DNA of 64,000 nucleotides. Source: Mesorhizobium shangrilense (GTDB taxonomy: Bacteria; Pseudomonadota; Alphaproteobacteria; Rhizobiales; Rhizobiaceae). This document shows, in pieces, positions 19,439 through 30,262 of the stretch. The number at the start of each line of letters is the position of its first letter. The stretch's first letter is position 1. Location: contig NZ_JAQGPN010000001.1 in the NCBI RefSeq assembly GCF_028826155.1, positions 3,353,501 through 3,417,500 of the forward strand. The letters run 5' to 3'. Both the position numbers and the translations under genes were made by a program. The notes beneath the pieces are model-generated. The model was given only the letters and a program-made list of their open reading frames with translations. It did no database searches and had not been told where the DNA came from.

Positions 19439-19987
19439 ATGAAAGCATCCGAAGCCGATATCGTCATCGTCCCGGGCCTCGGCAATTCCGGTCCTGATCA
19501 CTGGCAGAGCCGTTGGGAAACACGCCTCTCCACCGCTCGGCGCGTCGTTCAGGATGATTGGCTGTTCCCGGAGCGTGAACCCTGGGTGTCGCGCGTGGCC
19601 GACACGGTCAACCGGGCCGAGCGGCCGGTCGTCCTCGTCGCGCACTCGCTCGGCGTTCCAACCGCGATCAACGCTATCCCAAAATTCGAGACCGCGGTTC
19701 GCGGCGCGCTCTTCGTCGCGCCACCCGACCTAGAGAGGCCGAACCTGAAACCGAAGATGGCGAAGCCCTTCGGCCCCTACTCCCGCGATCCGCTGCCTTT
19801 CCCCTCCATCACGATCGCGAGTCGCAATGATTTCTACTGCGATTTCGCGGTGGCGGAGGAATTGGCGGACGCCTGGGGATCGCTGCTCGTCGATGCCGGC
19901 GAAGCCGGCCACATCGACGCCGAGTCCGGCTTCGGACCATGGCCGGAAGGCTCGCTGATGCTGGCGAAACTCCTGTCCCGCCTGTAG
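19439..19987 (+). CDS. RBBP9/YdeN-family alpha/beta hydrolase
   Basis: 182 residues. IVIVPGLGNSGPDHWQSRW at the N-terminus and the nucleophile elbow VLVAHSLGVPTA are diagnostic; the catalytic Asp lies around SRNDFYCD and the His in AGHIDAESGFG. The family comprises small serine hydrolases of uncertain physiological substrate. Start 19439 gives the usual MKASEAD; an ATG three codons upstream (19430) is equally possible. It follows the GST gene by about 47 bases. Confidence 0.88.
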   Translation: MKASEADIVIVPGLGNSGPDHWQSRWETRLSTARRVVQDDWLFPEREPWVSRVADTVNRAERPVVLVAHSLGVPTAINAIPKFETAVRGALFVAPPDLERPNLKPKMAKPFGPYSRDPLPFPSITIASRNDFYCDFAVAEELADAWGSLLVDAGEAGHIDAESGFGPWPEGSLMLAKLLSRL

Positions 19988-19990
19988 CGC

Positions 19991-20767
19991 CTATTTCGCG
20001 CTCAGGGACTGCCGCGCCGCCGAGAGGATGCTCTCCGCGCCGCGCGCGATGAGCATCGGTTCGGAAGCGGTTGCGAAAAGCTGAAAGCCCATCTTCGTGT
20101 AGCGGCCCGCCATCCTCGGATCGACGACGAAGATCGCGCGCAGCTTGTTCGCCTGTTGCGCCCGTCTGGCGATGTCGGCGATCGCCTCCATCATATCCTC
20201 GAGCGCGGTGTTGACCGTCTTGCCGCGGGTCCAGGCGATCGAAAGGTCGGAGGGGCCCACAAAGACGCCGTCGATGCCGGGCGTCTCCAAAATGCCGTCG
20301 AGCGCGTCGATCGCCGCACGCGTCTCGATCATCGCGAATGCCAGGGTACGCTTGTTGGATTCGGCCAGCCAGGCGGCGAAGTCGCCCTGGCCGTGGCGTG
20401 GGAATGCGTAGGTCGGCCCCCACGACCGCTCGCCGAGCGGCGGATACTTCATCGAGGCGGCAAACGCCCTGGCGTCGGCAACCGAGTTGATCATCGGCGC
20501 GATGACCGCTTCGGCGCCAAAATCCAGCGCTCGGCTCGCCATGTCGAAGCGGCCGACCGGGATGCGCACGATGGCATGCTTCCTGGCGTTGAGGATGGGG
20601 ACGATGCCGCGCAGGACGCTGTCCTCATGGTGCCCGCCGTGCTGCATGTCGAGCGCCACGGCGTCAAAACCCTGTCCCGCGATGATCTCGACCGTCAGCG
20701 CGTCGGGGACGCCCGACCATGCAGTGAAGAGCGTTTCGCCAGCTTCGAGACGTGATCTGAGAGACAT
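19991..20767 (-). CDS. HpcH/HpaI aldolase family protein
   Basis: 258 residues. TIM-barrel class II aldolase of the HpcH/HpaI type: GFDAVALDMQHGGH near the N-terminus, AMIETRAAI (metal-binding Glu) and GVFVGPSDLSIAW (metal-binding Asp) in the middle. Members cleave 2-keto-3-deoxy or 4-hydroxy-2-oxo acids into pyruvate and an aldehyde; the substrate here is unknown. ATG 20767 gives MSLRSRLEAGE; a start 12 codons earlier is less likely. It converges on the hydrolase gene. Confidence 0.9.
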   Translation of the reverse strand: MSLRSRLEAGETLFTAWSGVPDALTVEIIAGQGFDAVALDMQHGGHHEDSVLRGIVPILNARKHAIVRIPVGRFDMASRALDFGAEAVIAPMINSVADARAFAASMKYPPLGERSWGPTYAFPRHGQGDFAAWLAESNKRTLAFAMIETRAAIDALDGILETPGIDGVFVGPSDLSIAWTRGKTVNTALEDMMEAIADIARRAQQANKLRAIFVVDPRMAGRYTKMGFQLFATASEPMLIARGAESILSAARQSLSAK

Positions 20768-20827
20768 TGCGGGTTCCTGGGCAACGAAGGTTCCCGCAAT
20801 CAAATCATAGGCGATTGAGATCGCAAC

Positions 20828-20855
20828 AAAAATCGGCCGCTCGCGCGAGCAGCCA
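20828..20855 (-). terminator. Terminator of the DUF1476 gene
   Basis: On the minus strand, a GC-rich imperfect stem (arms about 20846-20854 and 20835-20843, one mismatch) is followed by TTTTTGTTG. It lies about 17 bases downstream of the DUF1476 stop. Confidence 0.75.
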
Positions 20856-20871
20856 ATTGGTCCAGCTGAGA

Positions 20872-21192
20872 TCAGCTGTTCTTCACGGACTCGACCGCCT
20901 GCGCCATGAGTTCTTCCATGGTACGACGGATCTGGTGATCGGACTGGTCTACGCCGGCAGCGTCGAAGTCCTTGCGCACCTTGCGGAACACATCGTCATC
21001 CCCAGCTTCCTCGAAGTCGGACACCACGACTTCCTTGGCATAGGCCTCGGCGTCCGGGCCCGACTTGCCAAGCTTCTCCGCCGCCCACAGGCCAAGCAAC
21101 CTGTTGCGTCGGGCGGTCGCCTTGAACCGCAGCTCCTCGTCGAGCACGAACATCCGCTCGAAACCCTCCTCACGGTCCTTCATGCTCGTCAT
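20872..21192 (-). CDS. DUF1476 protein, F1-ATPase zeta-type inhibitor
   Basis: 106 residues, all-helical. MKDREEGFERMFVLDEELRF followed by KATARRNRLLGLWAAEKLG is the DUF1476 signature. In Paracoccus the homologue is the zeta subunit, which blocks reverse rotation of the F1-ATPase through its N-terminus. The inhibitory role here is inferred from that homology. A GGAGAG site precedes the ATG at 21192. Divergent from purC. Confidence 0.93.
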   Translation of the reverse strand: MTSMKDREEGFERMFVLDEELRFKATARRNRLLGLWAAEKLGKSGPDAEAYAKEVVVSDFEEAGDDDVFRKVRKDFDAAGVDQSDHQIRRTMEELMAQAVESVKNS

Positions 21193-21458
21193 CGGATACT
21201 CTCCATGTGCAAAGGCGTTTTGGCGTATGTAGTCGGTTCCCGCTCAAACCAAAAGGCGCGCCCGCGGTCAATACGTCGCGTATCATGTTGCACCGCAACG
21301 AGGTAACGGGGAAAGCGGTTGATTGCGGGATTTCGCCGTTGAGCATACGTGACGATTAGGATAGACAGCCCTACATACACATCGAAGCCGCATTTTTGCC
21401 GCAGAATCGAAGGGTACGGTCCAGTGTCGACTGCCCTCCCAACCTCAGAGATACATTG

Positions 21459-22256
21459 ATGAACCGTCGCCGCCGCATTTATGAAGGCAAGGCCAAGATT
21501 CTCTATGAGGGTCCTGAGCCCGGAACGCTGATCCAGTTCTTCAAGGATGACGCCACCGCCTTCAACAAGAAGAAGCACGAGGTGGTCGACGGCAAGGGCG
21601 TGCTGAACAACCGCATTTCCGAGCACATCTTCAACCATCTGAACCGCATGGGGATTCCGACCCACTTCATCCGCCGCCTCAACATGCGTGAGCAGCTGAT
21701 CAAGGAAGTCGAGATCATTCCGCTCGAGGTGGTGGTCCGCAACATCGCGGCCGGCTCGCTGGCCAAGCGTCTCGGCATCGAGGAGGGCACGGTGCTGCCG
21801 CGCTCCATCATCGAATTCTACTACAAGGCCGATGCGCTCGACGATCCGATGGTCTCCGAGGAGCATATCACCGCCTTCGGATGGGCCTCCCCCCAGGAGA
21901 TCGACGACATCATGGCGCTCGCCATCCGCGTCAACGACTTCCTCTCCGGCCTCTTCATGGGCGTCGGCATCCAGCTCGTCGACTTCAAGATGGAATGCGG
22001 CCGCCTCTACGAAGGCGAGATGATGCGGATCGTGGTGGCGGACGAGATTTCGCCCGACTCCTGCCGCCTGTGGGACGTCAACACCCAGGACAAGCTGGAC
22101 AAGGACCGCTTCCGCCGCGACATGGGCGGCCTGGTCGAGGCCTATCAGGAAGTCGCACGCCGCCTCGGCATCATGAACGAGAACGAGCCGCCGCGCCCCA
22201 CCGGACCGGTGCTCGTCGCGTCGAGCGACATGCCGAAGGGCACCAAGCCGCATTGA
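21459..22256 (+). CDS. purC: Phosphoribosylaminoimidazole-succinocarboxamide synthase
   Basis: 265 residues. SAICAR synthetase of purine biosynthesis, joining CAIR and aspartate with [23 protein letters not shown] at the N-terminus and [25 protein letters not shown] and [12 protein letters not shown] are standard motifs. First gene of the purC-purS-purQ cluster. Start 21459 ([10 protein letters not shown]) is the typical alphaproteobacterial start. The 266-base spacer upstream must hold its promoter; no riboswitch-like fold is evident. Confidence 0.97.
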   Translation: MNRRRRIYEGKAKILYEGPEPGTLIQFFKDDATAFNKKKHEVVDGKGVLNNRISEHIFNHLNRMGIPTHFIRRLNMREQLIKEVEIIPLEVVVRNIAAGSLAKRLGIEEGTVLPRSIIEFYYKADALDDPMVSEEHITAFGWASPQEIDDIMALAIRVNDFLSGLFMGVGIQLVDFKMECGRLYEGEMMRIVVADEISPDSCRLWDVNTQDKLDKDRFRRDMGGLVEAYQEVARRLGIMNENEPPRPTGPVLVASSDMPKGTKPH

Positions 22257-22303
22257 GCGGCGATGCTCAACCCATCACAGTTCCCAGAAAGCAGGATAGC
22301 CGC

Positions 22304-22546
22304 GTGATCAAGGCCCGCGTCACAGTCACCCTCAAGAACGGCGTGCTCGACCCGCAGGGAAAGGCGATCGAGCATGCGCTCGGCGCCCTCGGCTTCGGTG
22401 ATGTCGGCTCTGTGCGTCAGGGCAAGGTGTTCGACGTGGAGTTGCAGGCCACCGACCGCGCAAAGGCCGAGGCCGAGATCAAGGCCATGTGCGACAAGCT
22501 GCTGGCCAACACCGTGATCGAGAACTACACTGTCGCGCTAACCTGA
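22304..22546 (+). CDS. purS: Phosphoribosylformylglycinamidine synthase subunit PurS
   Basis: 80 residues, starting with GTG at 22304 behind AGGAT. KARVTVTLKNGVLDPQGKAI and VRQGKVFDVEL are PurS hallmarks. PurS bridges PurL and PurQ for ammonia channelling in FGAM synthesis. Its presence agrees with the short 741-residue PurL encoded 4 kb downstream. Confidence 0.96.
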   Translation: MIKARVTVTLKNGVLDPQGKAIEHALGALGFGDVGSVRQGKVFDVELQATDRAKAEAEIKAMCDKLLANTVIENYTVALT

Positions 22547-22563
22547 GGTTGCAGGAGGCGACG

Positions 22564-22824
22564 GTGACCGAGGTCACGAACGAGTTGATGTATGAGCTGC
22601 TGAAGAAGATTCATCAGCGAATGGACAAGTTTGAGAATGCGCTGGGCGAGGCCAAGCACGAAATTGTCGCAATGAGGCTTCAAGGCCTAAGCACCCAGAC
22701 CGACATCAACAATATCTACGCCGTCACCGCGCGCATAGACCAACGTCTTGAACGGATCGAACAGCGCTTGGAACTGCGCGAACTCGCCGAAAAGCCCCAA
22801 GCACCCTACACGCCACCATCATGA
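22564..22824 (+). CDS. Small coiled-coil protein between purS and purQ
   Basis: 86 residues, starting with GTG at 22564 behind a strong AGGAGG site. Heptad-like spacing of hydrophobic residues ([20 protein letters not shown], then [22 protein letters not shown] turns) predicts an extended coiled coil, with a proline-rich tail. No catalytic motif or signal peptide. It starts 17 bases after purS and overlaps the purQ start by 4 bases (ATGA), so it is an integral member of the operon. Function unknown; similar short coiled-coil proteins of phage or accessory origin exist. Confidence 0.8.
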   Translation: MTEVTNELMYELLKKIHQRMDKFENALGEAKHEIVAMRLQGLSTQTDINNIYAVTARIDQRLERIEQRLELRELAEKPQAPYTPPS

Positions 22825-23489
22825 AATCAGCCATCGTCCTCCTCCCCGGCCTCAACCGCGACCGTGACATGATCGCGGCGCTGACCAAGATCGGTGGCAA
22901 GGCCCCTGCCACCATCTGGGAAACCGACACCGAGATTCCGGATGTCGACCTGATCGTCATCCCGGGCGGCTTCTCCTATGGCGACTATCTGCGCTGTGGC
23001 GCGATCGCGGCGCGCATGCCCGTCATGCGTGCGGTCGCCGAGAAGGCCGAGAAGGGCGTCATGGTGATGGGCGTCTGCAACGGCTTCCAGATCCTGCTCG
23101 AAGCCGGCCTGCTGCCAGGCGCACTGATGCGCAACGCCTCGCTGCGGTTCGTCTGCCGCGAAGTGAAGCTGCAGGTGGCGAACGCCAATACGGCCTTCAC
23201 CCGCAACTACCAGCCCGGCCAGATTATCCGCTGTCCGGTCGCCCACCACGACGGCAACTTCTTCGCCGACCCGGATACGCTGGCCCGGATCGAAGGCGAA
23301 GGCCAGGTCGTGTTCCGCTATGCCGAGAACACCAATCCTAACGGATCGATCAATGACATCGCTGGTATCGTCAGCGCCAAGGGCAACGTGCTCGGCCTGA
23401 TGCCGCATCCGGAAAACCTGATCGAGAAAGCGCATGGCGGTATCGATGGCCGCGCCCTTTTCGAGGGCGTGCTCGGCATCGCCGCCTGA
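22821..23489 (+). CDS. purQ: Phosphoribosylformylglycinamidine synthase subunit PurQ
   Basis: 222 residues. Class I glutamine amidotransferase subunit that supplies ammonia to Pur[17 protein letters not shown], the nucleophile in [19 protein letters not shown] and the LMPHPENL His-Glu pair are present. Overlaps the coiled-coil gene upstream by 4 bases and the lipoprotein gene downstream by 1 base. Confidence 0.97.
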   Translation: MKSAIVLLPGLNRDRDMIAALTKIGGKAPATIWETDTEIPDVDLIVIPGGFSYGDYLRCGAIAARMPVMRAVAEKAEKGVMVMGVCNGFQILLEAGLLPGALMRNASLRFVCREVKLQVANANTAFTRNYQPGQIIRCPVAHHDGNFFADPDTLARIEGEGQVVFRYAENTNPNGSINDIAGIVSAKGNVLGLMPHPENLIEKAHGGIDGRALFEGVLGIAA

Positions 23490-23923
23490 TGGGGCTCAGC
23501 TTGATGCAATTTCGTGAAATGCCTTTGGCGAGCGCCCTGTTGCTCGCCTGCGCCGTCGCGCTTGCCGCGTGCCAGTCCAAGCCAAGCAATACGAGCAGTG
23601 GAGGCTCCGGAAAGAGCGCCGCGTTGCGCACCATGGAGCAGGTGGCGATCGCCGCCCACAAGTGCTGGTTCGAAAGCAAGGACAAGGCGTTCCAGGCTTA
23701 CCGCTTCGCCAACGAACTGAACTCCATGAGCAGCCAGCCCCGTTTCCTGCTGGTGCCCGCGAAGAACTTTGGCGGGCTTCCTGCGCTGGTCGTCCAGGCG
23801 CGCGGCAATTCGAGCCAGGTCGAAGCGTTCGGGCCGCTTCTCTCCGAGCCGCTGGGCGCGCGCATCTCAGCCGATCTCGAGCGGTGGCGGACGGGCAACC
23901 CAAGCTGCAGCGCCGCGGCCTGA
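23489..23923 (+). CDS. Putative lipoprotein, unknown function
   Basis: 144 residues. The N-terminal hydrophobic stretch ends in a lipobox LAAC (Cys about residue 28), so it should be lipid-anchored in the periplasm. Three further Cys are few and no domain is recognised. Its ATG overlaps the purQ stop by 1 base, indicating translation from the pur transcript; an ATG five codons later is also possible. Role in purine synthesis is not implied by the sequence. Confidence 0.78.
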   Translation: MGLSLMQFREMPLASALLLACAVALAACQSKPSNTSSGGSGKSAALRTMEQVAIAAHKCWFESKDKAFQAYRFANELNSMSSQPRFLLVPAKNFGGLPALVVQARGNSSQVEAFGPLLSEPLGARISADLERWRTGNPSCSAAA

Positions 23924-24072
23924 TCGGCCGCAGAGCGCCTGTTTCTAGCTATAGGTTGCGACGGCGATCATGCCGCCTCGCTGAAATATTCGCCACTTCC
24001 CGCGACTCAAGCGTAGCCACTTGAGCGACGCACGCTACAGTGAACCCAACTTATGCGCGAAAGGGGGGCGGC

Positions 24073-24705
24073 ATGAGCAACACCATTTTGGACATGCTTT
24101 TCGGTTGGGAAGGCGCGCCAACAGCGTGGCTTACTTTTGTCGCCGCGATTGCAGGTACATTGATTGCCCTGCGGACGTCCGGACGCTCTACCTATGGCAG
24201 TACCGTGACTTTGGAGCGTTCTCGATGGATAAACTCACTGCGTGAAAACATCGCGGGCATGACTTCGGCTGTATCCAGCGCGCGTGCTCAGGCAGATATC
24301 GGCCAATATGCAGGTGCCGAAGCGCTCGAAAGAATACACAGATTGGCTGGCACTCTAATGCTTCAGCTAAATCCGAACGGAGCTATTGAGCAAAACCTTC
24401 TGAAACTAATTCAGCCCTACATCATTAGCGCAGCCAATCCCCAAGGCGCACAGCAGTTTACAGACTATCAGAACGCAATCTTCATTCATTCACAATTTTT
24501 GCTCAAAGAGGAATGGGAGAAAGTTAAGACTGAAGCTTCAAGTTCGCTTTGGAATTGGACTGTTGGAGGCCGCCGGCGGCGGCGGCGCAAGCGGGAGTAT
24601 GAACGCTACTGTCGCACTAAGGAAGCTATGCTACACGAGACTACAGGGTCCCCATCCCACCCCCCGATGCCCGTCGCAGGCACCGAGTTCATACCCCGAG
24701 GCTAA
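24073..24705 (+). CDS. AT-rich orphan gene, single-pass membrane protein of unknown function
   Basis: 210 residues. One membrane segment (about residues 15-34, AWLTFVAAIAGTLIALRT) near the N-terminus is followed by a soluble, mostly helical region and a strongly basic patch RRRRRRKREYERYCR near residue 170. GC content is clearly lower than in its neighbours and codon use differs, which suggests recent transfer. A GGGGGG site lies just upstream of the ATG at 24073. No family recognised. Confidence 0.68.
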   Translation: MSNTILDMLFGWEGAPTAWLTFVAAIAGTLIALRTSGRSTYGSTVTLERSRWINSLRENIAGMTSAVSSARAQADIGQYAGAEALERIHRLAGTLMLQLNPNGAIEQNLLKLIQPYIISAANPQGAQQFTDYQNAIFIHSQFLLKEEWEKVKTEASSSLWNWTVGGRRRRRRKREYERYCRTKEAMLHETTGSPSHPPMPVAGTEFIPRG

Positions 24706-24853
24706 ACTGGCCTTGGCGCTGAGGATACAGGCGGGTCGCCAAACCCTCGCTGATGGAGCGATCATTGGATCGCGGCACGTGGTCGATTGCGATACGATCG
24801 AGTTCTCGCGAGCGCATTCGCCGCTCATGCGCTCGACATAATTCCTACACCCT

Positions 24854-25087
24854 CTAATCCCAAATCCGCCGGACGCCTTCGCGATGCGCGTCCGAGCGTG
24901 AGACGCCGATGTCCTTCAACTGATAGTCGGTGAGCTCCAACAGCGCCAGGCGGGTGCGCCGGCGCTCCATCATCCGCGCCATAGCGTTCACACATGACAT
25001 GATGGCGATTGCGCCCCGGCGCAGCACGCTATTCCCGTTTGTGGCGGACTGTCTTTGCGGAATTGTCTCTATTGTCATCATCGCCAT
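24854..25087 (-). CDS. DUF1127 (YjiS-like) small protein
   Basis: 77 residues. The C-terminal RTRLALLELTDYQLKDIGVS is the DUF1127 core; residues 20-45 add a hydrophobic/basic extension. DUF1127 proteins of alphaproteobacteria are small, Arg-rich and linked to RNA turnover and stress responses in Rhodobacter and Agrobacterium. Divergent from the MocR regulator, sharing a 72-base spacer with repeated TGACAA/TTGTCA half-sites, so it may be a target of that regulator. ATGs two and three codons later are alternative starts. Confidence 0.85.
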   Translation of the reverse strand: MAMMTIETIPQRQSATNGNSVLRRGAIAIMSCVNAMARMMERRRTRLALLELTDYQLKDIGVSRSDAHREGVRRIWD

Positions 25088-25170
25088 GATCCGACTTGGT
25101 ACATGCTGGTGACAATTCAATTGCTTGACTCGAATGCAGTGACAATCTACTGAATTGTCATGATGACAAA
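25061..25170. promoter_or_regulatory. Candidate MocR operator region with TGACAA/TTGTCA half-sites
   Basis: Half-sites: GACAA reversed at 25061-25067, ATTGTCA at 25071-25077, TGACAAT at 25110-25116 and 25140-25146 (30 bp apart, about three helical turns), ATTGTCA at 25154-25160, and TGACAAA at 25164-25170. The pair 25140/25154 forms an inverted repeat ending on the MocR start codon. Such mixtures of direct and inverted repeats are typical of MocR/GabR operators. Confidence 0.5.
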
Positions 25171-26581
25171 TTGGCTTCCCGATCTCTCTTCGGGCTCCGG
25201 CCCGCTCTATCTGCGCCTGGCGGACAAGGCCGAGGCGGACATCGCCTCCGGCGCCCTGCCCGCCGGCCGAAAGCTGCCGCCGCAGCGTGACCTCGCCTAC
25301 GACATCGGCGTGACGATCGGCACGGTCGGTCGCGCCTATTCGCTGCTGCGCGAGCGGGGGCTGGTCAATGGCGAAGTCGGGCGCGGCACTTATGTGCTCG
25401 AGCGCGAGGCCGACAAATCGCCGGCCGTCGCTCCCGTTCTTGCCCATTCGGGCGACAGCACGCGTCATCTCGACGCCCCGGCCGGAAAGCTGCGGTTCGA
25501 CAGCACGGCAGCTCCGGACATCGGCCAGAGCGCGGCCATCGCGGAGCTTTTGTCTACGATCATGCGCGAGCATCCCGGTGAGATGGCGAGCTATACGCGC
25601 ACGTTCCCAGACCATTGGTCCGAAGCGGGCGCCAACTGGCTATCGCGAAACGGTTTCCGGCCGGATCCCGGAGGGATCGTGCCAACCCTCGGTGTCCATG
25701 CAGCGGTCATGTCGGTCATTGCCGCCCTCACCGTCCCCGGCGACTACATCGTCTACGAGCACGTCACCTATGCGCAGCTGGCGCGCAGCGCCGGCCTGAT
25801 CGGGCGACGGGCCGCCATGGTCGAAGTGGATGCGCAAGGTCTCGATCCCGAAGATTTCGAGCGTGTCTGCGCCCAAAAGCACCCGAGGATGGCCTTTGTC
25901 ATGCCGACCGCGCAGAACCCGACCGTGGCTAGCATGCCGGGGGAACGGCGCGCCGAGCTGGTGCGCATCGCACGCGCTTATAACGTGCTACTGATCGAGG
26001 ACGACCTCTACGGGGCCATGGCCGAGGATGCGACGCCCCTACTGACGGAGCTTGCGCCCGAACGCACGTTTCTGGTCGGCGGCCTGTCAAAGGCCGTCTC
26101 CGCGGGGGTGCGGGGTGGCTGGGTCGCCTGCCCGCAACACTATCGCCATCGTGTCCGCGTCGCCCATAAGATGCTGACCGGCGGCATGCCGTTCCTGCTT
26201 GCCGAGCTCGGAGCGCGGCTCGTCCTGTCTGGTGCAGCGCGCGACATCCGCACACGCGCCCTCGACGAGGTCAACGCCAGGCTTGCGATCGTGAGAACCG
26301 CGCTCGACGGCTACGACTACCGGATGGAGCCCAACATCCCTTTCATCTGGATCGCGCTGCCCGAGCCCTGGCTCTCCGGCACCTTCAAGCAGGCAGCCTA
26401 TGAAGCCGGAGTGCTGATCGACGACGAGGACGAGTTCAAGGCCGGCCGCAGCGACAAGTCCTTTCACCGGGTGCGCATCGGCATTTCGGCCCCGAAGAGC
26501 CGGGAGGACGTGACAAGGGGGCTCGCCACGCTGCGCCGCCTGCTCGACGAGGGTCGCGCCGGCTACGACAGCTTCGGCTGA
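25160..26581 (+). CDS. MocR-type regulator (GntR HTH fused to class I aminotransferase domain)
   Basis: 473 residues. Residues 1-80 are a GntR winged helix (LPAGRKLPPQRDLAYDIGVT); residues 110-470 are a fold-type I PLP aminotransferase-like domain with the PLP-binding lysine in VGGLSKAVSAGVRGGW and the Asn of PTAQNPT. MocR/PdxR/GabR proteins use PLP or an amino-PLP adduct as signal. No typical target (PLP synthesis, transporter) is adjacent; the divergent DUF1127 gene is the nearest candidate. Confidence 0.93.
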   Translation: MMTNWLPDLSSGSGPLYLRLADKAEADIASGALPAGRKLPPQRDLAYDIGVTIGTVGRAYSLLRERGLVNGEVGRGTYVLEREADKSPAVAPVLAHSGDSTRHLDAPAGKLRFDSTAAPDIGQSAAIAELLSTIMREHPGEMASYTRTFPDHWSEAGANWLSRNGFRPDPGGIVPTLGVHAAVMSVIAALTVPGDYIVYEHVTYAQLARSAGLIGRRAAMVEVDAQGLDPEDFERVCAQKHPRMAFVMPTAQNPTVASMPGERRAELVRIARAYNVLLIEDDLYGAMAEDATPLLTELAPERTFLVGGLSKAVSAGVRGGWVACPQHYRHRVRVAHKMLTGGMPFLLAELGARLVLSGAARDIRTRALDEVNARLAIVRTALDGYDYRMEPNIPFIWIALPEPWLSGTFKQAAYEAGVLIDDEDEFKAGRSDKSFHRVRIGISAPKSREDVTRGLATLRRLLDEGRAGYDSFG

Positions 26582-26690
26582 GGCCGCGACATATCCACAT
26601 TCCGGCGATTTTCTTGCGGTTTGCGGTGTATCGCTCCGCCCGCTTGCGCTATGGAGCCGCTGACGCCGCAACCGGACACGCCTCGAGACG

Positions 26691-28915
<2,225 letters not shown>

Positions 28916-28916
<1 letters not shown>

Positions 28917-29149
28917 TGGCTATGGACGCGCGCGAGATCGAACGCATGATCAAGGAAGGCATCCCGGATGCCAAGGTCACGATCCGCGATCTTGCCGGCG
29001 ACGGCGATCACTACGCGGCCGAAGTCGTAGCCGAGAGTTTTAGGGGCAAGTCGCGCGTCCAGCAGCACCAGATGGTCTACAACGCGCTCCAGGGCAACAT
29101 GGGCGGCGTGCTGCATGCGCTGGCGCTGCAGACCAGCGTCCCGGAATAG
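28916..29149 (+). CDS. bolA: BolA family protein
   Basis: 77 residues. IERMIKEGIPDAKVTIRDLAGDG and SRVQQHQMVYNAL are the BolA fold with the conserved His. BolA proteins pair with monothiol glutaredoxins in Fe-S trafficking. purL-bolA-grxD is the usual Rhizobiales order, but no grxD follows here. The ATG at 28916 overlaps the purL stop by 1 base. Confidence 0.93.
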
Positions 29150-29252
29150 CCCCCTCTTCTGTCGGACTCTTTCTTCTTGCCGGCTGACGCGCAGAGATCG
29201 CGTCGCTGGCTCGTAGACTACCCTCACCTCTCAAGGGCAGAAGGTCTCGCCC

Positions 29253-30029
29253 TCACCTTCCCCTCACCGCCACCATGGGCCCGGTCGGAAAGCCGCCGCC
29301 CTCCACATATTGCTGACCGTCGTGCAGCGCCGAGATTGCGCCGTCGAAGAACAGCGCATTCGGGCAGCCCAGGCCGTCGCGGAACAGCCGCGCAAAGCTC
29401 CCCAGGCTGACCGGCTCGCGTGAAATGGCGAATACCACGGTCTTGGACTCGCTCACGCCGACGCCATTGCGAATGTAGCGTGAGGAGCCGTTCGGCTCGA
29501 AGCGTGGATGAATGCTTCCGTCGATGACCAGCATCGGCCCGGACTGTGTCGCCATCCAGACATCGTCTCCCGCAGCGGCGAATGCCTCTGTCTCCTCGAC
29601 GCCCGCCCTTCCCTGCCGGTCGACAAAGAACACCCCATTCGGCTTCATGAAGAAATTGCCGAAGCCATCGCTTCTGTTGAGCGGCGTGCGCTCGACGCCG
29701 TTCTCTACATAGAGCCCGACCGGCGACGTGTCCTCGTGATACATGCCGGCGTTCATGGCGAAGTCGAACGGCGCCTCCAGCGCCAGCGCGCCGAGGCTGC
29801 CAAACGGCTTGCCGGCGCGATCCGTGTGGTGGAGGCTGATCTCGTGGCTGGCCGCATCGACCTCGCAGACGACGTAGAGGACTGCTTCGAACGCGAGTTC
29901 GCGGCAGGATGCGGGCAGTGTCTTGTCAGCAGTCATGGTCGGTCCCATGCGTAGGCGCAGAACGAGAGCTCCCCAGACGACCAGCACGGCTACGATGGCG
30001 ATGCCGACGACTCCTGCCAACCATTTCAT
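29253..30029 (-). CDS. Phosphodiester glycosidase family protein (NAGPA-like domain)
   Basis: 258 residues. A signal anchor covers residues 1-27. The domain contains FAMNAGMYHEDTSPVGLYVE, NFFMKPNGVFF, ATQSGPMLV and LFFDGAISAL, matching the phosphodiester glycosidase/DUF2233 family related to the mammalian uncovering enzyme. Bacterial members are periplasmic and poorly characterised (YigE-like). Converges on bolA; divergent from the Gfo/Idh gene with a spacer of about 230 bases. Confidence 0.88.
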   Translation of the reverse strand: MKWLAGVVGIAIVAVLVVWGALVLRLRMGPTMTADKTLPASCRELAFEAVLYVVCEVDAASHEISLHHTDRAGKPFGSLGALALEAPFDFAMNAGMYHEDTSPVGLYVENGVERTPLNRSDGFGNFFMKPNGVFFVDRQGRAGVEETEAFAAAGDDVWMATQSGPMLVIDGSIHPRFEPNGSSRYIRNGVGVSESKTVVFAISREPVSLGSFARLFRDGLGCPNALFFDGAISALHDGQQYVEGGGFPTGPMVAVRGR

Positions 30030-30262
30030 TTGCTGAAACTAGCCACTGCCCGCGAGCGCGCCTGCGCAGGAACATGATGCGCGCACGACGCTGCCCGAGT
30101 TACGTGCTTTCGGCACGGAAAGCAAAAGCGCTCCCTCCCCTTCCTCACACGAGGCGGCGGTGAGATGGTGAGAGATAGAGGACGGCTGCATCTCGCATGC
30201 GGAAACCCGGTCGGCGCGGGGTTCTTCGAACACGGCGAGGCTACGATGAAGGGAAAGCTGAA

